A stretch of DNA of 64,000 nt from Bacillus sp. 103mf (GCF_900116295.1 NZ_FPAF01000004.1:1-64000); one strand, 5' to 3'. Counted from the first letter of the stretch, positions 26,665-35,675 are shown. Numbers and translations are program-made. Notes: generated by a model not told the origin, from the letters alone.

Positions 26665-27759
26665 ATGAAAGTAAAAGAACAATTACGTGCGCTGCATCCC
26701 TATAAACCAGGTAAATCAGCAAAACAAATGCAAGCAGATTATGGTGTCCATTCATTTGTAAAATTAGCTTCAAATGAAAATCCATTTGGCTGTTCACCTT
26801 GTGTGATGGAAGGATTACGAAAAGAGTGGAATGAACATGCTTTATACCCGGACGGGGGAGCGGTAGAACTTCGTGAAACGATTGCGGAAACATTGCATGT
26901 TAAAAAAGAAGAAATTTTATGTGGAAGCGGTCTTGATGAAGTCATTCAAATTATTAGCCGAACACTGCTTTGCCAAGGTGATAATATTGTAACGGCTGGA
27001 GAAACATTCCCGCAATACCGCCATCACGCAGTAATCGAAGGGTGTGAGGTAAAGGAAGTTCCCCTTCAAAATGGAGTCTATCACTTAGATGAAATTGCGG
27101 CAGTCATGAATGAAAAAACAAAAATTATTTGGATTTGTAATCCGAATAATCCAACAGGCACATATGTGAATGACCGAAAATTACGTGAATTTATGAAGCA
27201 AGTTCATAAAGAAACATTAGTTGTAATTGATGAAGCGTATTATGAATATGTCACAGCTTGTGACTTTTCAGATACCATTTCACTTTTGAAAGAGTATAAG
27301 AACCTTCTGATCTTAAGAACATTTTCAAAGGCTTATGGATTAGCAGCATTTCGAGTTGGTTATGCAATTGGAAATGAAACAATTATTGAGAAACTAAATG
27401 TCGTTCGTCTTCCGTTTAATGTGTCATCACTGGCACAAAAAGCTGCCGTACTTGCATGGAATGATGAATCATTTTTACAAAGGACAATTCGTGCAAACCG
27501 TGAAGGCTTGCAGCAATATGAAAGCTTTTGTAAAGAAAATGAGATTCGATTTTATTCATCTCAAACGAACTTTATCTTTTTACCGTTAGACAATGCCGAG
27601 GAAATTTACGAACTTTGTGCACAGGCTGGATATATCGTTCGCCCATTTTCAAATGGTGTTCGTATTACAATCGGTACGAGTAAGCAAAATGAAGGAGTGA
27701 TTGCAGTGTTAAAACAACACTTTAATAATAGTAGGTCTCGAGATGAGGTACATGTGTAA
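26665..27759 (+). CDS. hisC: Histidinol-phosphate / aromatic aminotransferase
   Basis: A 364-aa fold-type I PLP aminotransferase. The lysine region reads RTFSKAYGLAAFRVGYA, the Asp and Tyr that contact PLP are in VIDEAYYEYV, and NPNNPTGTYV is the substrate and cofactor loop. In Bacillus, HisC makes histidinol phosphate but also aminates phenylpyruvate and 4-hydroxyphenylpyruvate, and the position between aroC and tyrA supports the aromatic role. AGAGGGGGA precedes the ATG. It overlaps the next gene. Confidence 0.93.
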   Translation: MKVKEQLRALHPYKPGKSAKQMQADYGVHSFVKLASNENPFGCSPCVMEGLRKEWNEHALYPDGGAVELRETIAETLHVKKEEILCGSGLDEVIQIISRTLLCQGDNIVTAGETFPQYRHHAVIEGCEVKEVPLQNGVYHLDEIAAVMNEKTKIIWICNPNNPTGTYVNDRKLREFMKQVHKETLVVIDEAYYEYVTACDFSDTISLLKEYKNLLILRTFSKAYGLAAFRVGYAIGNETIIEKLNVVRLPFNVSSLAQKAAVLAWNDESFLQRTIRANREGLQQYESFCKENEIRFYSSQTNFIFLPLDNAEEIYELCAQAGYIVRPFSNGVRITIGTSKQNEGVIAVLKQHFNNSRSRDEVHV

Positions 27760-28852
27760 AAAAGTTGTATTAATTGGAACAGGATTAATTGGCGGTTCAC
27801 TTGCTTTAGCAATAAAGCGTGAACACAATGTAATTATTACTGGTTATGACATTCAAAGTGAGCAAGTGGAACGGGCAAAACGATTGAACGTAATCGATGA
27901 GGTGGGAGTGAACTTACAGACAATATGTGAAGAAGCGCATTTGATTATTTTTGCATCTCCTGTCGAAGAAACAACTAAGTTACTAAAAAAGTTTACTTCG
28001 TACCAATTACGTGAAGATGTCATTGTGACAGATGTTGGTAGTACAAAAGGCACAATTATGAAAGAAGCAGAAATGTTACTGACAAACGGTGTTACGTTTA
28101 TTGGCGGACACCCGATGGCGGGATCTCATAAAACGGGAGTAGAAAGTGCAAAGGCGCATTTATTTGAAAATGCATACTACATTTTAACGCCGATGCGTCA
28201 TGTTCAGACAGAGAAGGTTGAACAATTAAAAGATTGGTTAAAAGGAACGCGTTCGCATTTTCTTGTGTTAAATACAGAGGAGCATGATTATGTAACAGGT
28301 GTTGTCAGCCATTTTCCTCATTTAATTGCAGCAGGGTTAGTGAAGCAAGTAGAGAAACATGCCGGAGATAATCCGTTAATTCATATGCTGGCAGCTGGTG
28401 GTTTTAAAGACATTACCCGCATCGCTTCTAGTAGTCCGAAAATGTGGAGTGATATTGTAAAACAAAATCGTTTTCATTTATTACAATTATTAGAGGAATG
28501 GATTACAGAAATGAAGCAACTGCAGCATACGGTTGCAGAAGGAGATGCCGAAGTATTACACACTTATTTCGCAAAGGCAAAAGAATATCGTGATTCTATG
28601 CCTGTCCGCAAAAGCGGAGCAATTCCCGCTTATCACGATTTATACGTTGATGTTTTAGATAAAGTCGGTGCGTTAGCGCATATTACAAGCATACTTGCAA
28701 GGCACCAAATTAGTATTACAAACCTACAAATATTAGAAGCACGCGAAGGGTTACTCGGAGTATTACGTATTAGTTTTCAAACAGAGGAAGATCGTATGAA
28801 AGCAACGCAATCTTTACAGCACGAACGGTATCAAACGTATGAAAATATATAA
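27743..28852 (+). CDS. tyrA: Prephenate dehydrogenase
   Basis: Oxidises prephenate to 4-hydroxyphenylpyruvate with NAD. VVLIGTGLIGGSLALAIK is the Rossmann loop, GGHPMAGSHKTGVESA holds the catalytic His, and residues 295-369 are an ACT domain (DVLDKVGALAHITSILARHQISITNLQI), probably for tyrosine feedback. The start is ATG 27743 or 27752, and both lie inside hisC. Committed step to tyrosine, fitting the Tyr T-boxes. Confidence 0.94.
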   Translation: MRYMCKKVVLIGTGLIGGSLALAIKREHNVIITGYDIQSEQVERAKRLNVIDEVGVNLQTICEEAHLIIFASPVEETTKLLKKFTSYQLREDVIVTDVGSTKGTIMKEAEMLLTNGVTFIGGHPMAGSHKTGVESAKAHLFENAYYILTPMRHVQTEKVEQLKDWLKGTRSHFLVLNTEEHDYVTGVVSHFPHLIAAGLVKQVEKHAGDNPLIHMLAAGGFKDITRIASSSPKMWSDIVKQNRFHLLQLLEEWITEMKQLQHTVAEGDAEVLHTYFAKAKEYRDSMPVRKSGAIPAYHDLYVDVLDKVGALAHITSILARHQISITNLQILEAREGLLGVLRISFQTEEDRMKATQSLQHERYQTYENI

Positions 28853-28873
28853 AGGAAAGAAGGTGTCATAAAT

Positions 28874-30166
28874 ATGAAAACTGTACAGGCAGCTATAGAA
28901 GGGTTACAGGGAACGATTGTCATTCCAGGTGATAAATCCATTTCGCATCGTTCTGTCATGTTTGGTGCAATCGCCCAGGGAAAAACAACGATTAAGGGCT
29001 TTTTACCAGGAGCAGACTGTTTAAGTACGATCTCTTGTTTTCGTGAGATGGGGGTATCGATAACGCAAAATGGAGATGAAGTAGAAGTAATTGGAACAGG
29101 AATTGAAGGTTTACAAGAAGCGGAGCACGTACTTGATGTTGGGAATTCTGGTACAACGATTCGTTTATTACTTGGCATATTAGCGAATACGAACCTTCAT
29201 TTTTGTTTGCAAGGTGATCATTCGATTGGAAAACGACCAATGAAACGTGTTACAAAACCGCTCAGTCTAATGGGCGCAGTAATTGACGGAAGAGAAGACG
29301 GGACGTATACACCGCTAACGGTACGAGGAGGTAATCTTCAAGCAATTGATTATATTTCGCCGATTGCAAGTGCGCAAGTGAAATCGGCTATTTTATTAGC
29401 AGGTCTAGGAGCGCGGGGGGTAACAAGTGTCACAGAACCTCATGTATCAAGGGATCATACAGAGCGAATGCTTCAAGCATTTGGCGTGCAAGTGAAGCGA
29501 GATGGAACAAAAGTTTCAATAGGAGGTGGACAACAACTAATAGGAACGAACATTCATGTGCCAGGAGATATTTCATCGGCTGCATTTTTCTTAGTAGGCG
29601 GAGCGATTACTCCAAATAGCAAGCTTACATTACAAAACGTTGGAATGAATCCAACAAGAACAGGAATTATCGATGTTCTTATAAAAATGGGAGCAAAATT
29701 AACAATTGAACAATACGATATAGATGCTGTCGAACCCGCTGCTAATCTTACAATTGAAACATCAAAGTTAAAGGGAGTTGAGATTGGCGGTGATATGATT
29801 CCAAGATTAATTGATGAAATTCCAATTATCGCTCTTGCAGCAACGCAAGCAGAAGGAGTTACTATTATTAAAGATGCACATGAGCTGAAGGTAAAGGAAA
29901 CAAATCGAATTGATACAGTTGTAGAAGAACTAACAAAACTAGGGGCACGTATAGAAGCAACAAATGATGGGATGATTATTTATGGGAAAACATCATTAAA
30001 GGGAAATACCGTAAATAGTCATGGTGATCATCGGATTGGAATGATGCTAGCAATTGCTGGATGTATTGCGAATGGAGAAACGCTGATCGTTGATGCGGAA
30101 GCTGTTGGAGTATCGTATCCACGTTTTTTTGAAGAGATTGAGAAATTAAAGTTAGAAACCCGGTAG
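28874..30166 (+). CDS. aroE: EPSP synthase (3-phosphoshikimate 1-carboxyvinyltransferase)
   Basis: Adds the enolpyruvyl group of PEP to shikimate-3-phosphate. The 430-aa protein has the twin-domain signatures: [16 protein letters not shown] at the start, [15 protein letters not shown] for PEP contact, [10 protein letters not shown], and [11 protein letters not shown] near residue 340. It is named aroE in Bacillus and aroA elsewhere. AAAGAAGGTG precedes the ATG. Last gene of the operon; a terminator overlaps its stop codon. Confidence 0.95.
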   Translation: MKTVQAAIEGLQGTIVIPGDKSISHRSVMFGAIAQGKTTIKGFLPGADCLSTISCFREMGVSITQNGDEVEVIGTGIEGLQEAEHVLDVGNSGTTIRLLLGILANTNLHFCLQGDHSIGKRPMKRVTKPLSLMGAVIDGREDGTYTPLTVRGGNLQAIDYISPIASAQVKSAILLAGLGARGVTSVTEPHVSRDHTERMLQAFGVQVKRDGTKVSIGGGQQLIGTNIHVPGDISSAAFFLVGGAITPNSKLTLQNVGMNPTRTGIIDVLIKMGAKLTIEQYDIDAVEPAANLTIETSKLKGVEIGGDMIPRLIDEIPIIALAATQAEGVTIIKDAHELKVKETNRIDTVVEELTKLGARIEATNDGMIIYGKTSLKGNTVNSHGDHRIGMMLAIAGCIANGETLIVDAEAVGVSYPRFFEEIEKLKLETR

Positions 30167-30192
30167 ATTGATAGAAGATCTATCGGGTTTTC
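30157..30192 (+). terminator. Terminator of the aromatic operon
   Basis: AACCCGGTAGA at 30157-30167 pairs with TCTATCGGGTT at 30179-30189 (one G-U). It begins inside the last codons of the EPSP synthase gene. Confidence 0.85.
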
Positions 30193-30218
30193 ATTTGCGA
30201 AAAGATATTCTGGTGTGT

Positions 30219-30350
30219 TATATAAATACAAATAAAAAAACGACATAAAAACCCTCTTTCTTTATAGGGGGGAGGAGAGCATCTGGCCGTGCATAGCAGC
30301 GGTCAGGGCCTTTTTCTGCCACGTGCAAGGTAAGGAGAAAGCGAGTTCAT
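30219..30350 (+). repeat. Family A repeat, copy 6 (3' part lost)
   Basis: The left end and centre are present (TATAAATACAAAT, AGCATCTGGCC, GCGGTCAGGGCC). The copy stops after GAGAAAGCGAG and lacks the right terminal repeat. The remaining roughly 195 bases to the MFS gene are AT-rich promoter-type DNA. Confidence 0.8.
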
Positions 30351-30546
30351 TTAAACATTAATGCACTGTCTACAGCATTTTTCAGTTACAAAAGTCTATG
30401 GGAATTATCTCAAATAGGTGTCATGTACTAATTTCTTGGGTTTATATTTTGAATACTCTTATTATTATTTCAGTTCCTGTTTCTTTTTAATAATATTTAT
30501 TTTATAATTATTTTAATTAAATTGTATTTCTTATCTGGAGGTGACA

Positions 30547-31755
30547 ATGGAAAATTATAGGTTTTATTCATTTTGGATCGCTCAAACAAGCATTTCGTTA
30601 GCGGATGTTGTATATATCATGGTTATTACGACGTACATTTATCAGAAAACGGAATCCATATTATTCGCTTCATTATTTCCTTTTTTAAAAGCCGTTACAA
30701 GATTAATAGCTGGTTTATCAGCACCATTGATTCTACAAAATACTTCTATGGCAAACGTGCTTGTAAATTTACAAATTACTAAAGCCATTTTGATTACTTT
30801 ATTATTATTAGGATTTACATTCTTAACTTCTCATATTTATATTTTACTCACTTACATATTGATACTTTCTTTTGTTGAAGGATGGGGCAGTCCCTTATTA
30901 AATTCTATCGTTCCTAAAATTGTTTTAAAAGAAGAACTTGTAAAAGCTAATAGTTTGTTATCTATCTCCAATCAAGCGGTACAAATTGGTGGCTATACGC
31001 TGACAGGATTTATTGTCGTAAAAATAGGATATACTCCTCCTTTACTAATAACGGCTGTTTTGTTATGGGTTTCAATTGTTTGTTTATACATAGCAATTCG
31101 TTCTCTTTACAATCAGTTAACAGAAAATCAAGGAACATCTAAATCTATTCTTATGAAGGAAGGTTGGATTCATCTTTGGAATAACGCAACTTTGCGATTC
31201 GTTACATTAATGGATGTAATTGAGGGGATTGCAGGTCAAATATGGGTTGGAGCGATTACATTGGTTTATGTAAAAGAAATACTTCACAAAGGAGAACAAT
31301 GGTGGGGTTACATTAACGCGAGTTATTATATCGGTACAATTGTAGGAGGAATTATAACGATATATCTAGCGAAAAAGATTCAAAAAAATCTTGTACTTAG
31401 TATGGCAGCTGGCTCTTTTTTATTCAGCGTTCTTACTTTGTTATACGGGCTTAGTAGTATGCCTCTCTTATCGCTTATACTCTGTATTGCCATGGGACCG
31501 GCATATCAAATACGGGATGTAGCACAGCAGACTGCATTTCAAACAAATATAGATGTGTCATTGCTTCCGAAAGTATATGCCTCTCGTGACGTTCTATTAT
31601 CAACGGTTTCAAGTATTTCTATTTTTATAGTCGGAGTTATAGCTGAATATTTAGGTATTAGAGTGGTGTATATGTTTGGAGCTGCACTAATCTGTATCTC
31701 GGCAGGGGTATCTTTTGTTTTATTTAAAACAAAAAATACGAATTTACAATGTTAA
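30547..31755 (+). CDS. MFS transporter, likely drug-efflux type
   Basis: About 402 aa from ATG 30547, which follows GGAGGTGAC. It has some 10-12 hydrophobic helices. The shape (short N-terminus, SFVEGWGSPLLNSIVPKIVLKEELVKANSLLSISNQ in the first half, ASRDVLLSTVSSISIFIVGVIAEYLG near the end) matches the MFS_3 / enterobactin-exporter-like group common in Bacillus. The substrate is unknown. It has no close operon partner. Confidence 0.85.
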   Translation: MENYRFYSFWIAQTSISLADVVYIMVITTYIYQKTESILFASLFPFLKAVTRLIAGLSAPLILQNTSMANVLVNLQITKAILITLLLLGFTFLTSHIYILLTYILILSFVEGWGSPLLNSIVPKIVLKEELVKANSLLSISNQAVQIGGYTLTGFIVVKIGYTPPLLITAVLLWVSIVCLYIAIRSLYNQLTENQGTSKSILMKEGWIHLWNNATLRFVTLMDVIEGIAGQIWVGAITLVYVKEILHKGEQWWGYINASYYIGTIVGGIITIYLAKKIQKNLVLSMAAGSFLFSVLTLLYGLSSMPLLSLILCIAMGPAYQIRDVAQQTAFQTNIDVSLLPKVYASRDVLLSTVSSISIFIVGVIAEYLGIRVVYMFGAALICISAGVSFVLFKTKNTNLQC

Positions 31756-31780
31756 GGAAATCCGCAATTACCATCGTCAG

Positions 31781-31812
31781 ATAAAGTGAAACTTCCATCA
31801 GTGGGGGATAAA
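31781..31812 (-). repeat. Remnant of a bcr1-like element between ATAAA repeats
   Basis: ATAAA, then GTGAAACTTCCATCAGTG and GGGG, then ATAAA. The 22-base core matches the GTGAAACTTCCATCAGT terminus of the full copies, so this is probably an internal-deletion remnant that kept its target duplication (TTTAT on the other strand). Confidence 0.7.
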
Positions 31813-31880
31813 AGAGAAATGGGAACTGATGCATAACGTAAATCAAACGGTGAATAACGAAATAATAAGAGTTAATTCAT

Positions 31881-31908
31881 AAAAAAAAGACCTAATAATA
31901 TTAGGTCA
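31881..31908 (-). terminator. Perfect hairpin with A-run, terminator-like on the minus strand
   Basis: GACCTAAT AAT ATTAGGTC at 31889-31907, preceded by eight A. It would work as a minus-strand terminator, but no minus-strand gene enters here. Confidence 0.55.
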
Positions 31909-32236
31909 GAAGAATAGGGTAACCACATATTAACATTTTTGTCAGTAGAGGTCTATATATATCATATTGAGAAAAATAAAAGCGACTTGTGCCGAAAATA
32001 GGAGAATAAACAAACGAATGCAATTACGTGAAGGACTACAGGATAGAAATCTACATAGAGAAGTTGATCCGGCGAAACGTATTCAAGATTCCACTAGAAG
32101 ATACATTGCTCATATCACTTTTAGTTTTAGAAAATTTCAATCACTCTTTTTTGTTTTTTATCACGGTTAATAGCATTTATTTGATCAAACTTTATTTAAA
32201 AGTTAAAACAAAGGCATTATTTGATGGAGGTGCAGT
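31909..32236. other. Stretch without a supported gene
   Basis: Two overlapping short frames (from 31967 and 32028) lack ribosome sites. One contains RMQLREGLQDRNLH, faintly like the start of Spo0E-type phosphatases, but the match is too weak to name. Near 32226 a good ribosome site (GGAGGTG) precedes ATG 32237. Confidence 0.4.
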
Positions 32237-32246
32237 ATGAAAAAAG

Positions 32247-32526
32247 TTTATCCCGCTATTTTGGGGCAGTAATACTCCCATCTCAAAATTCAGCGAAAGC
32301 ATTGTCCAGCTCTAGCGGCTAGAATCTCCGGTCGTTTCGCCCCCTCGGACGAGGCAAAAAACGCCTCTCTGTCAGGGGCGTGGGCGTCCTGCGATTCTGG
32401 GCAAGCCGCTTCCGCTTTTCTAAAGAAGTTAGGTGGGAGATAAACTGCTGGCATGCGCCCGATTGGTGAGGGCTGATAATCAGTGGGGGATGAAGAAAAC
32501 CTCCACTGATTAAAGTTTCACTTTAT
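32247..32526 (+). repeat. Family B (bcr1-like) repeat, with a nested repeat
   Basis: TTTAT at 32247-32251 and 32522-32526 flank a 270-bp element with the family B start (CCCGCTATTTTGGGGCAG) and end (TAAAGTTTCAC). About 121 bp of a different repeat sits inside it; without that the element would be about 149 bp, normal for the family. Confidence 0.88.
32301..32421 (+). repeat. Family C repeat nested inside the bcr1-like copy
   Basis: Starts ATTGTCCAGCTCTAGCGG and ends CGCTTCCGCTTTTCT. It is much GC-richer than its surroundings, with hairpin arms CCCCTCGGACGAGGC / GCCTCTCTGTCAGGGGC. A related sequence lies at about 60030-60153. Confidence 0.8.
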
Positions 32527-32616
32527 GTAATGTTGGATGTTTGGAATATCAGTACATTACAGCAGCAAGAAAAAAACTGAACAAAATCATTATCTTGTAG
32601 AAAAGGGGAATGAGAG

Positions 32617-34267
32617 ATGTTAAATTTACAAGGAAAATACAATGAAGCAAAAGTATTTACTAATCATGTTGAAGAGATTGCCATGGGGCAAATTATTGAC
32701 CTTTGTAACCAGGAGTTCGTCAAAGACAGTAAGATTCGTATTATGCCAGATACACATGCCGGAGCTGGGTGTACGATTGGAACAACAATGACAATTCAAG
32801 ACAAAATCGTACCGAACTTAGTCGGGGTTAACTAATCGGCTCAGACTTTAAACTACTCACTCAATTGACTGGGAACCCTAACGTAAAGTCGAGGGTAATC
32901 AGCAGCCAGTGGTCATGGTGACATGATCGAATGGTTCAGAGACTTGTATCAGGTTGGCAGACTGGGATACAGAATTATTCCTCATCCTTTTACTCTGAAA
33001 CGTGGAATAGACGATGGTTGCGTTACATTAATAGTAAGAAACTATTAATGTATAAGGAGTGATAGAAAATGAGTAAGAAGATTAATGATGGTTTGACAGC
33101 AAAACAAAGGTATTTTAAGAAGGTCTACGAGAATGCACCCGTGATAGCGACCTGTTTTGTTCAAACTGTCATAGACTTCACCATTGGCTAGAAGAGGAAT
33201 AATTAATACGGTGAGCCTACGGTAGAGACTGCATATCTCGATGACCGTAGAGAAGGTATAGTCCACTCCTCAAGAAATTGGGGGTTAAGTGTGATATTGG
33301 CTGTGGTATGGAAGTTGTTGTGATTAATAAGAAAAAAGAAGAAATTAACTTTGATCAATTAGATGACACGATTCGTAAATACGTTCCAAGCGGCTTCAGT
33401 ATCCGAGATAAAGAACATAGATTTTCAAAAATGATTCATTTTGACGGCGTGAGAGCACCATTTACATTACAACGTGCTCAAAAGAGTATTGGTACCCTTG
33501 GAGGAGGAAATCATTTTATTGAACTTAACGAGGATGATAAAGGTAATGTATATATCGTTATTCATAGCGGTTCCCGTAATTTAGGTAAACAAGTAGCAGA
33601 GTACTATCAAAACTTCGCATATGAGCAACTTATAGATGTTAAATCTGTTAAAGACGAAATCATTGAACGATTAACAAAAGAGGGCAGACAAAAAGAAATA
33701 CATGAAGCCTTACGAGAAGTTAAAAAGCCTAATGTTCGCAAAGAACTAGCTTATTTAGAAGGTCAAGGGTTCAAAGATTACATGAATGATATGAAGATTG
33801 CTCAAAAGTATGCTGAATTAAATCGTAAAGCAATGATTGATGAAATCGTCACTAGAATGGATTGGAAAGTAACTGATCAATTTACTACAATCCATAACTA
33901 TATAGACATGGAAAATATGATTCTACGAAAAGGAGCTATTTCCGCTCAGAAAGATGAACGAGTAATCATTCCAATCAATATGAGAGATGGTTCAATTATC
34001 GCATTCGGTAAAGGGAATCCGGATTGGAACTTTTCTGGACCACATGGAGCGGGTCGTATTATGAGCCGAAAGAAAGCTAAAGCGGTACTTAACTTAGAAG
34101 ACTTTCAGAATACAATGACTGATGTTTGGACAACTTCTGTTGCCGAAAGTACTTTAGATGAAGCACCAATGGTATATAAACCAATGGATGAAATTGTAGC
34201 AAATACTAAAGATACAATTGATATCAAACGTATTATAAAACCGATTTATAATTTTAAAGCTAATTAA
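32617..34267 (+). CDS. rtcB: RtcB RNA-splicing ligase, two exons split by a group I intron
   Basis: RtcB joins RNA 2',3'-cyclic phosphate or 3'-phosphate ends to 5'-OH ends, using GTP and Mn(II). Exon 1 is 32617-32828 and exon 2 is 33292-34267. Joined, they give 396 codons in one frame (395 aa, usual size). The junction restores NLVGV-DIGCGM, which holds a metal-binding Asp and Cys. Later motifs are GTLGGGNHFIEL, IHSGSRNLGKQV and GPHGAGRIMSRKKAK, with the guanylated His. AAAGGGGAATGAG precedes the ATG. Without splicing, translation stops two codons past the junction. No RtcA or archease gene is beside it. Confidence 0.92.
32829..33291 (+). ncRNA. Group I self-splicing intron in rtcB
   Basis: The 463-nt insert shows the conserved group I elements in order: P (AATTGACTGGGAACCCT, 32863-32879), Q (AATCAGCAGCCA, 32897-32908), R (GTTCAGAGACTTG, from 32934) and S (AAGGTATAGTCC, 33253-33264). 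GACT of R (32941-32944) pairs with AGTC of S (33260-33263) as P7. P1 forms between exon AGTCGGGGT (32820-32828) and GGCTCAGACT (32838-32847), placing the usual U-G wobble at the 5' splice site. The intron ends in G 33291. The position inside a protein gene is unusual for bacterial chromosomes. Confidence 0.95.
33069..33202 (+). pseudogene. Decayed HNH homing-endonuclease gene within the intron
   Basis: AAGGAGTGATAG precedes ATG 33069, which opens MSKKINDGLTAKQRYFKKVY and stops at 33191 after 40 codons. A neighbouring frame then reads FCSNCHRLHHWLEEE to a stop at 33202, which looks like the C-terminal end of an HNH nuclease (CxNCHR...HHW). The middle, with the catalytic core, is missing and the frames disagree, so the nuclease is dead. 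It lies between R and S, probably in the P8 region. Confidence 0.8.
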
Positions 34268-34269
34268 TT

Positions 34270-34531
34270 CAGAGATGTAGTTGACTTGAGTATTGAGCGC
34301 GCTGAAAAAGCCGGCGATGTATTTACCAGGGAAGATTTAACATATAATACGCGGCGATACGTCGATGCATTCGAAGTAGATTACGTGGTTAATAATGTTG
34401 GGACCATAATCAGTTTGACGAGATTATGCGAAAATTAGGAGTGCAGCCGGTCAGCAGTTGTGAGATTATGACGGATGCTTTTGCCAACTTGAAATCGATT
34501 GTATATTACGGCAGTGGGCATCCGCATAATT
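34270..34531 (+). pseudogene. Remnant of an unrecognised gene, frameshifted
   Basis: One frame reads RDVVDLSIERAEKAGDVFTR and on to VVNNVG; another picks up HNQFDEIMRKLGVQPVSSCE and ends YYGSGHPHN with a stop at 34531. They differ by a one-base shift near 34400. There is no start codon. The stretch is clearly GC-richer than its neighbours, hinting at transfer from another genus. I do not recognise the family. Confidence 0.6.
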
Positions 34532-34545
34532 AGGAGGCGTGTTTA

Positions 34546-34848
34546 TTAACATAATTCGCAATAATAGCAACAGCTTGCAGGACTTCCTCCGCTTCGGATA
34601 CATCGGCGATAACATTCCCAACGGTTGGCCATTGGACTACCATAGGTATAATACGGATATGGCTGTGTAGTTGGAATATTAGAGACGGCTTGATTTAAAT
34701 TATAAGGTGCTATAGGTACTGTATAAGCCGTTGGCACTAAGTAGGAATCGGTAGGGATTGCAGTAGGTGGATAACACCATATTTCACATTCTTGGTACGG
34801 TTTTCCGTGTGCTAAACAAGATTCCATACAAGTTGGACGACGAAACAC
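34546..34848 (-). CDS. Cysteine- and tyrosine-rich small protein
   Basis: The preferred start is GTG 34848 (VFRRPTCMESC), 6 bases after AAGGAGTG, giving 100 aa. It has ten cysteines, in two N-terminal pairs (CMESC, CEIWC) and a C-terminal cluster (CYRRC, SCCYYCELC), with a Pro/Tyr/Thr-rich middle. The style is that of small Bacillus spore-coat or surface proteins, but no family is recognised. Confidence 0.6.
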   Translation of the reverse strand: MFRRPTCMESCLAHGKPYQECEIWCYPPTAIPTDSYLVPTAYTVPIAPYNLNQAVSNIPTTQPYPYYTYGSPMANRWECYRRCIRSGGSPASCCYYCELC

Positions 34849-34974
34849 GTTTATCACTCCTTGTTTTAATCTTAGTTTCGTTATAGTGTATTGAGTTCTG
34901 TATATATTAGATGATTGTCTTTGCATAATTGGGTAGTTGTCTAAAACGATGAGACCAACAATTATTGTATAGAT

Positions 34975-35061
34975 TTAATATTTGATTGAATTTGAACAAG
35001 CATTAAGAACTCCAGTCATTAGTGCTCCAACTGTCACTGTTTTGATTAAATTGTTTTTCAT
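34975..35061 (-). CDS. Very short lipoprotein-like peptide
   Basis: A 28-aa frame: Lys-rich start (MKNNLIK), hydrophobic core (TVTVGALMTGV), then lipobox LNAC and an eight-residue tail. AAGGGGG lies about 13 bases before the ATG, rather far. If made, it would be a lipid-anchored or cleaved peptide. Too short to name. Confidence 0.45.
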   Translation of the reverse strand: MKNNLIKTVTVGALMTGVLNACSNSIKY

Positions 35062-35087
35062 TACTAGTCTAGTCCCCCTTAATATAT

Positions 35088-35113
35088 AAAACCGCCTATG
35101 TTAGGTGGTTTTA
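35088..35113 (-). terminator. Terminator hairpin of the 99-aa membrane protein gene
   Basis: AAACCGCCTA at 35088-35097 pairs with TAGGTGGTTT at 35102-35111 (with one G-U). A/T runs lie on both sides. Confidence 0.7.
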
Positions 35114-35117
35114 TATA

Positions 35118-35417
35118 TTATCTCTTTAAAGCTCTGCGTTTTCTTATTTTTTCCTTAATATAAATTACGTTATTTATACCTAGACGAATTGAAGCAATGA
35201 TAAGGTAAATCATTGTAATGGAATAGGCTACAATCCAACTCGTATAAATATATGTATCTTGAAATCCATTTTCAATAAGCCAGTGAGTGACTAACATTCC
35301 ACCGAAGTAAGCCGGAATTGCTAGTAAGCTCACGTCTCTCGGATCAGTTGCAAGATAAATCATAAAAAATAGAAAAGCAAGAGATCCTATCGTATTCGTG
35401 TCATCCAAAATCATCAT
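35118..35417 (-). CDS. Small membrane protein of unknown function
   Basis: A 99-aa protein with about three hydrophobic helices (SLAFLFFMIYLA, LLAIPAYFGGMLVTHWLI, IVAYSITMIYLIIASI) and a basic tail (KEKIRKRRALKR). AGTAGGTGC lies before two adjacent ATG codons. No family recognised. The gap upstream to 35675 holds no other gene. Confidence 0.6.
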   Translation of the reverse strand: MMILDDTNTIGSLAFLFFMIYLATDPRDVSLLAIPAYFGGMLVTHWLIENGFQDTYIYTSWIVAYSITMIYLIIASIRLGINNVIYIKEKIRKRRALKR

Positions 35418-35675
35418 AATAATGCACCTACTTTATAGATAATAATATAGCTACAATTCACTATCGTCATTCAATACAAGTTAACTTTTTACAGATACTA
35501 CAAGTAATTTTTCTGTACCTTTACGTACAATTTGCTTCCACTTATAATTCAGAAAATCTCCCCGTGGTTTATCTACGTTAAGGATAACAAATATTACGGT
35601 AAATTTTTCTAATAAAAAGAACGCTTACTGAGCGTGTTACTGTCTATGAATGTACAAGATGGGGGGGGGAACACA

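Larger units (their letters stand above)
32237..32580 (+). pseudogene. Small ORF upstream of rtcB, split by a bcr1-like insertion
   Basis: GGAGGTG then ATG 32237 opens MKKVY and runs straight into the repeat. Removing the repeat and one TTTAT copy gives a 22-residue frame that continues VMLDVWNISTLQQQ and stops at 32578-32580, shortly before rtcB. It may be a leader peptide or part of a lost gene. Its reality rests only on the ribosome site and the clean rejoining. Confidence 0.45.

Noticed and set aside
32829-33291. Group II intron or IS insertion in rtcB
   Set aside because: No reverse transcriptase, no GUGYG start or domain V, and no target duplication or inverted ends; the P/Q/R/S pattern is group I.
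32617-34267. rtcB as two separate genes or a simple pseudogene
   Set aside because: The insert has group I intron signatures and exact in-frame rejoining, so a spliced single gene is better supported.
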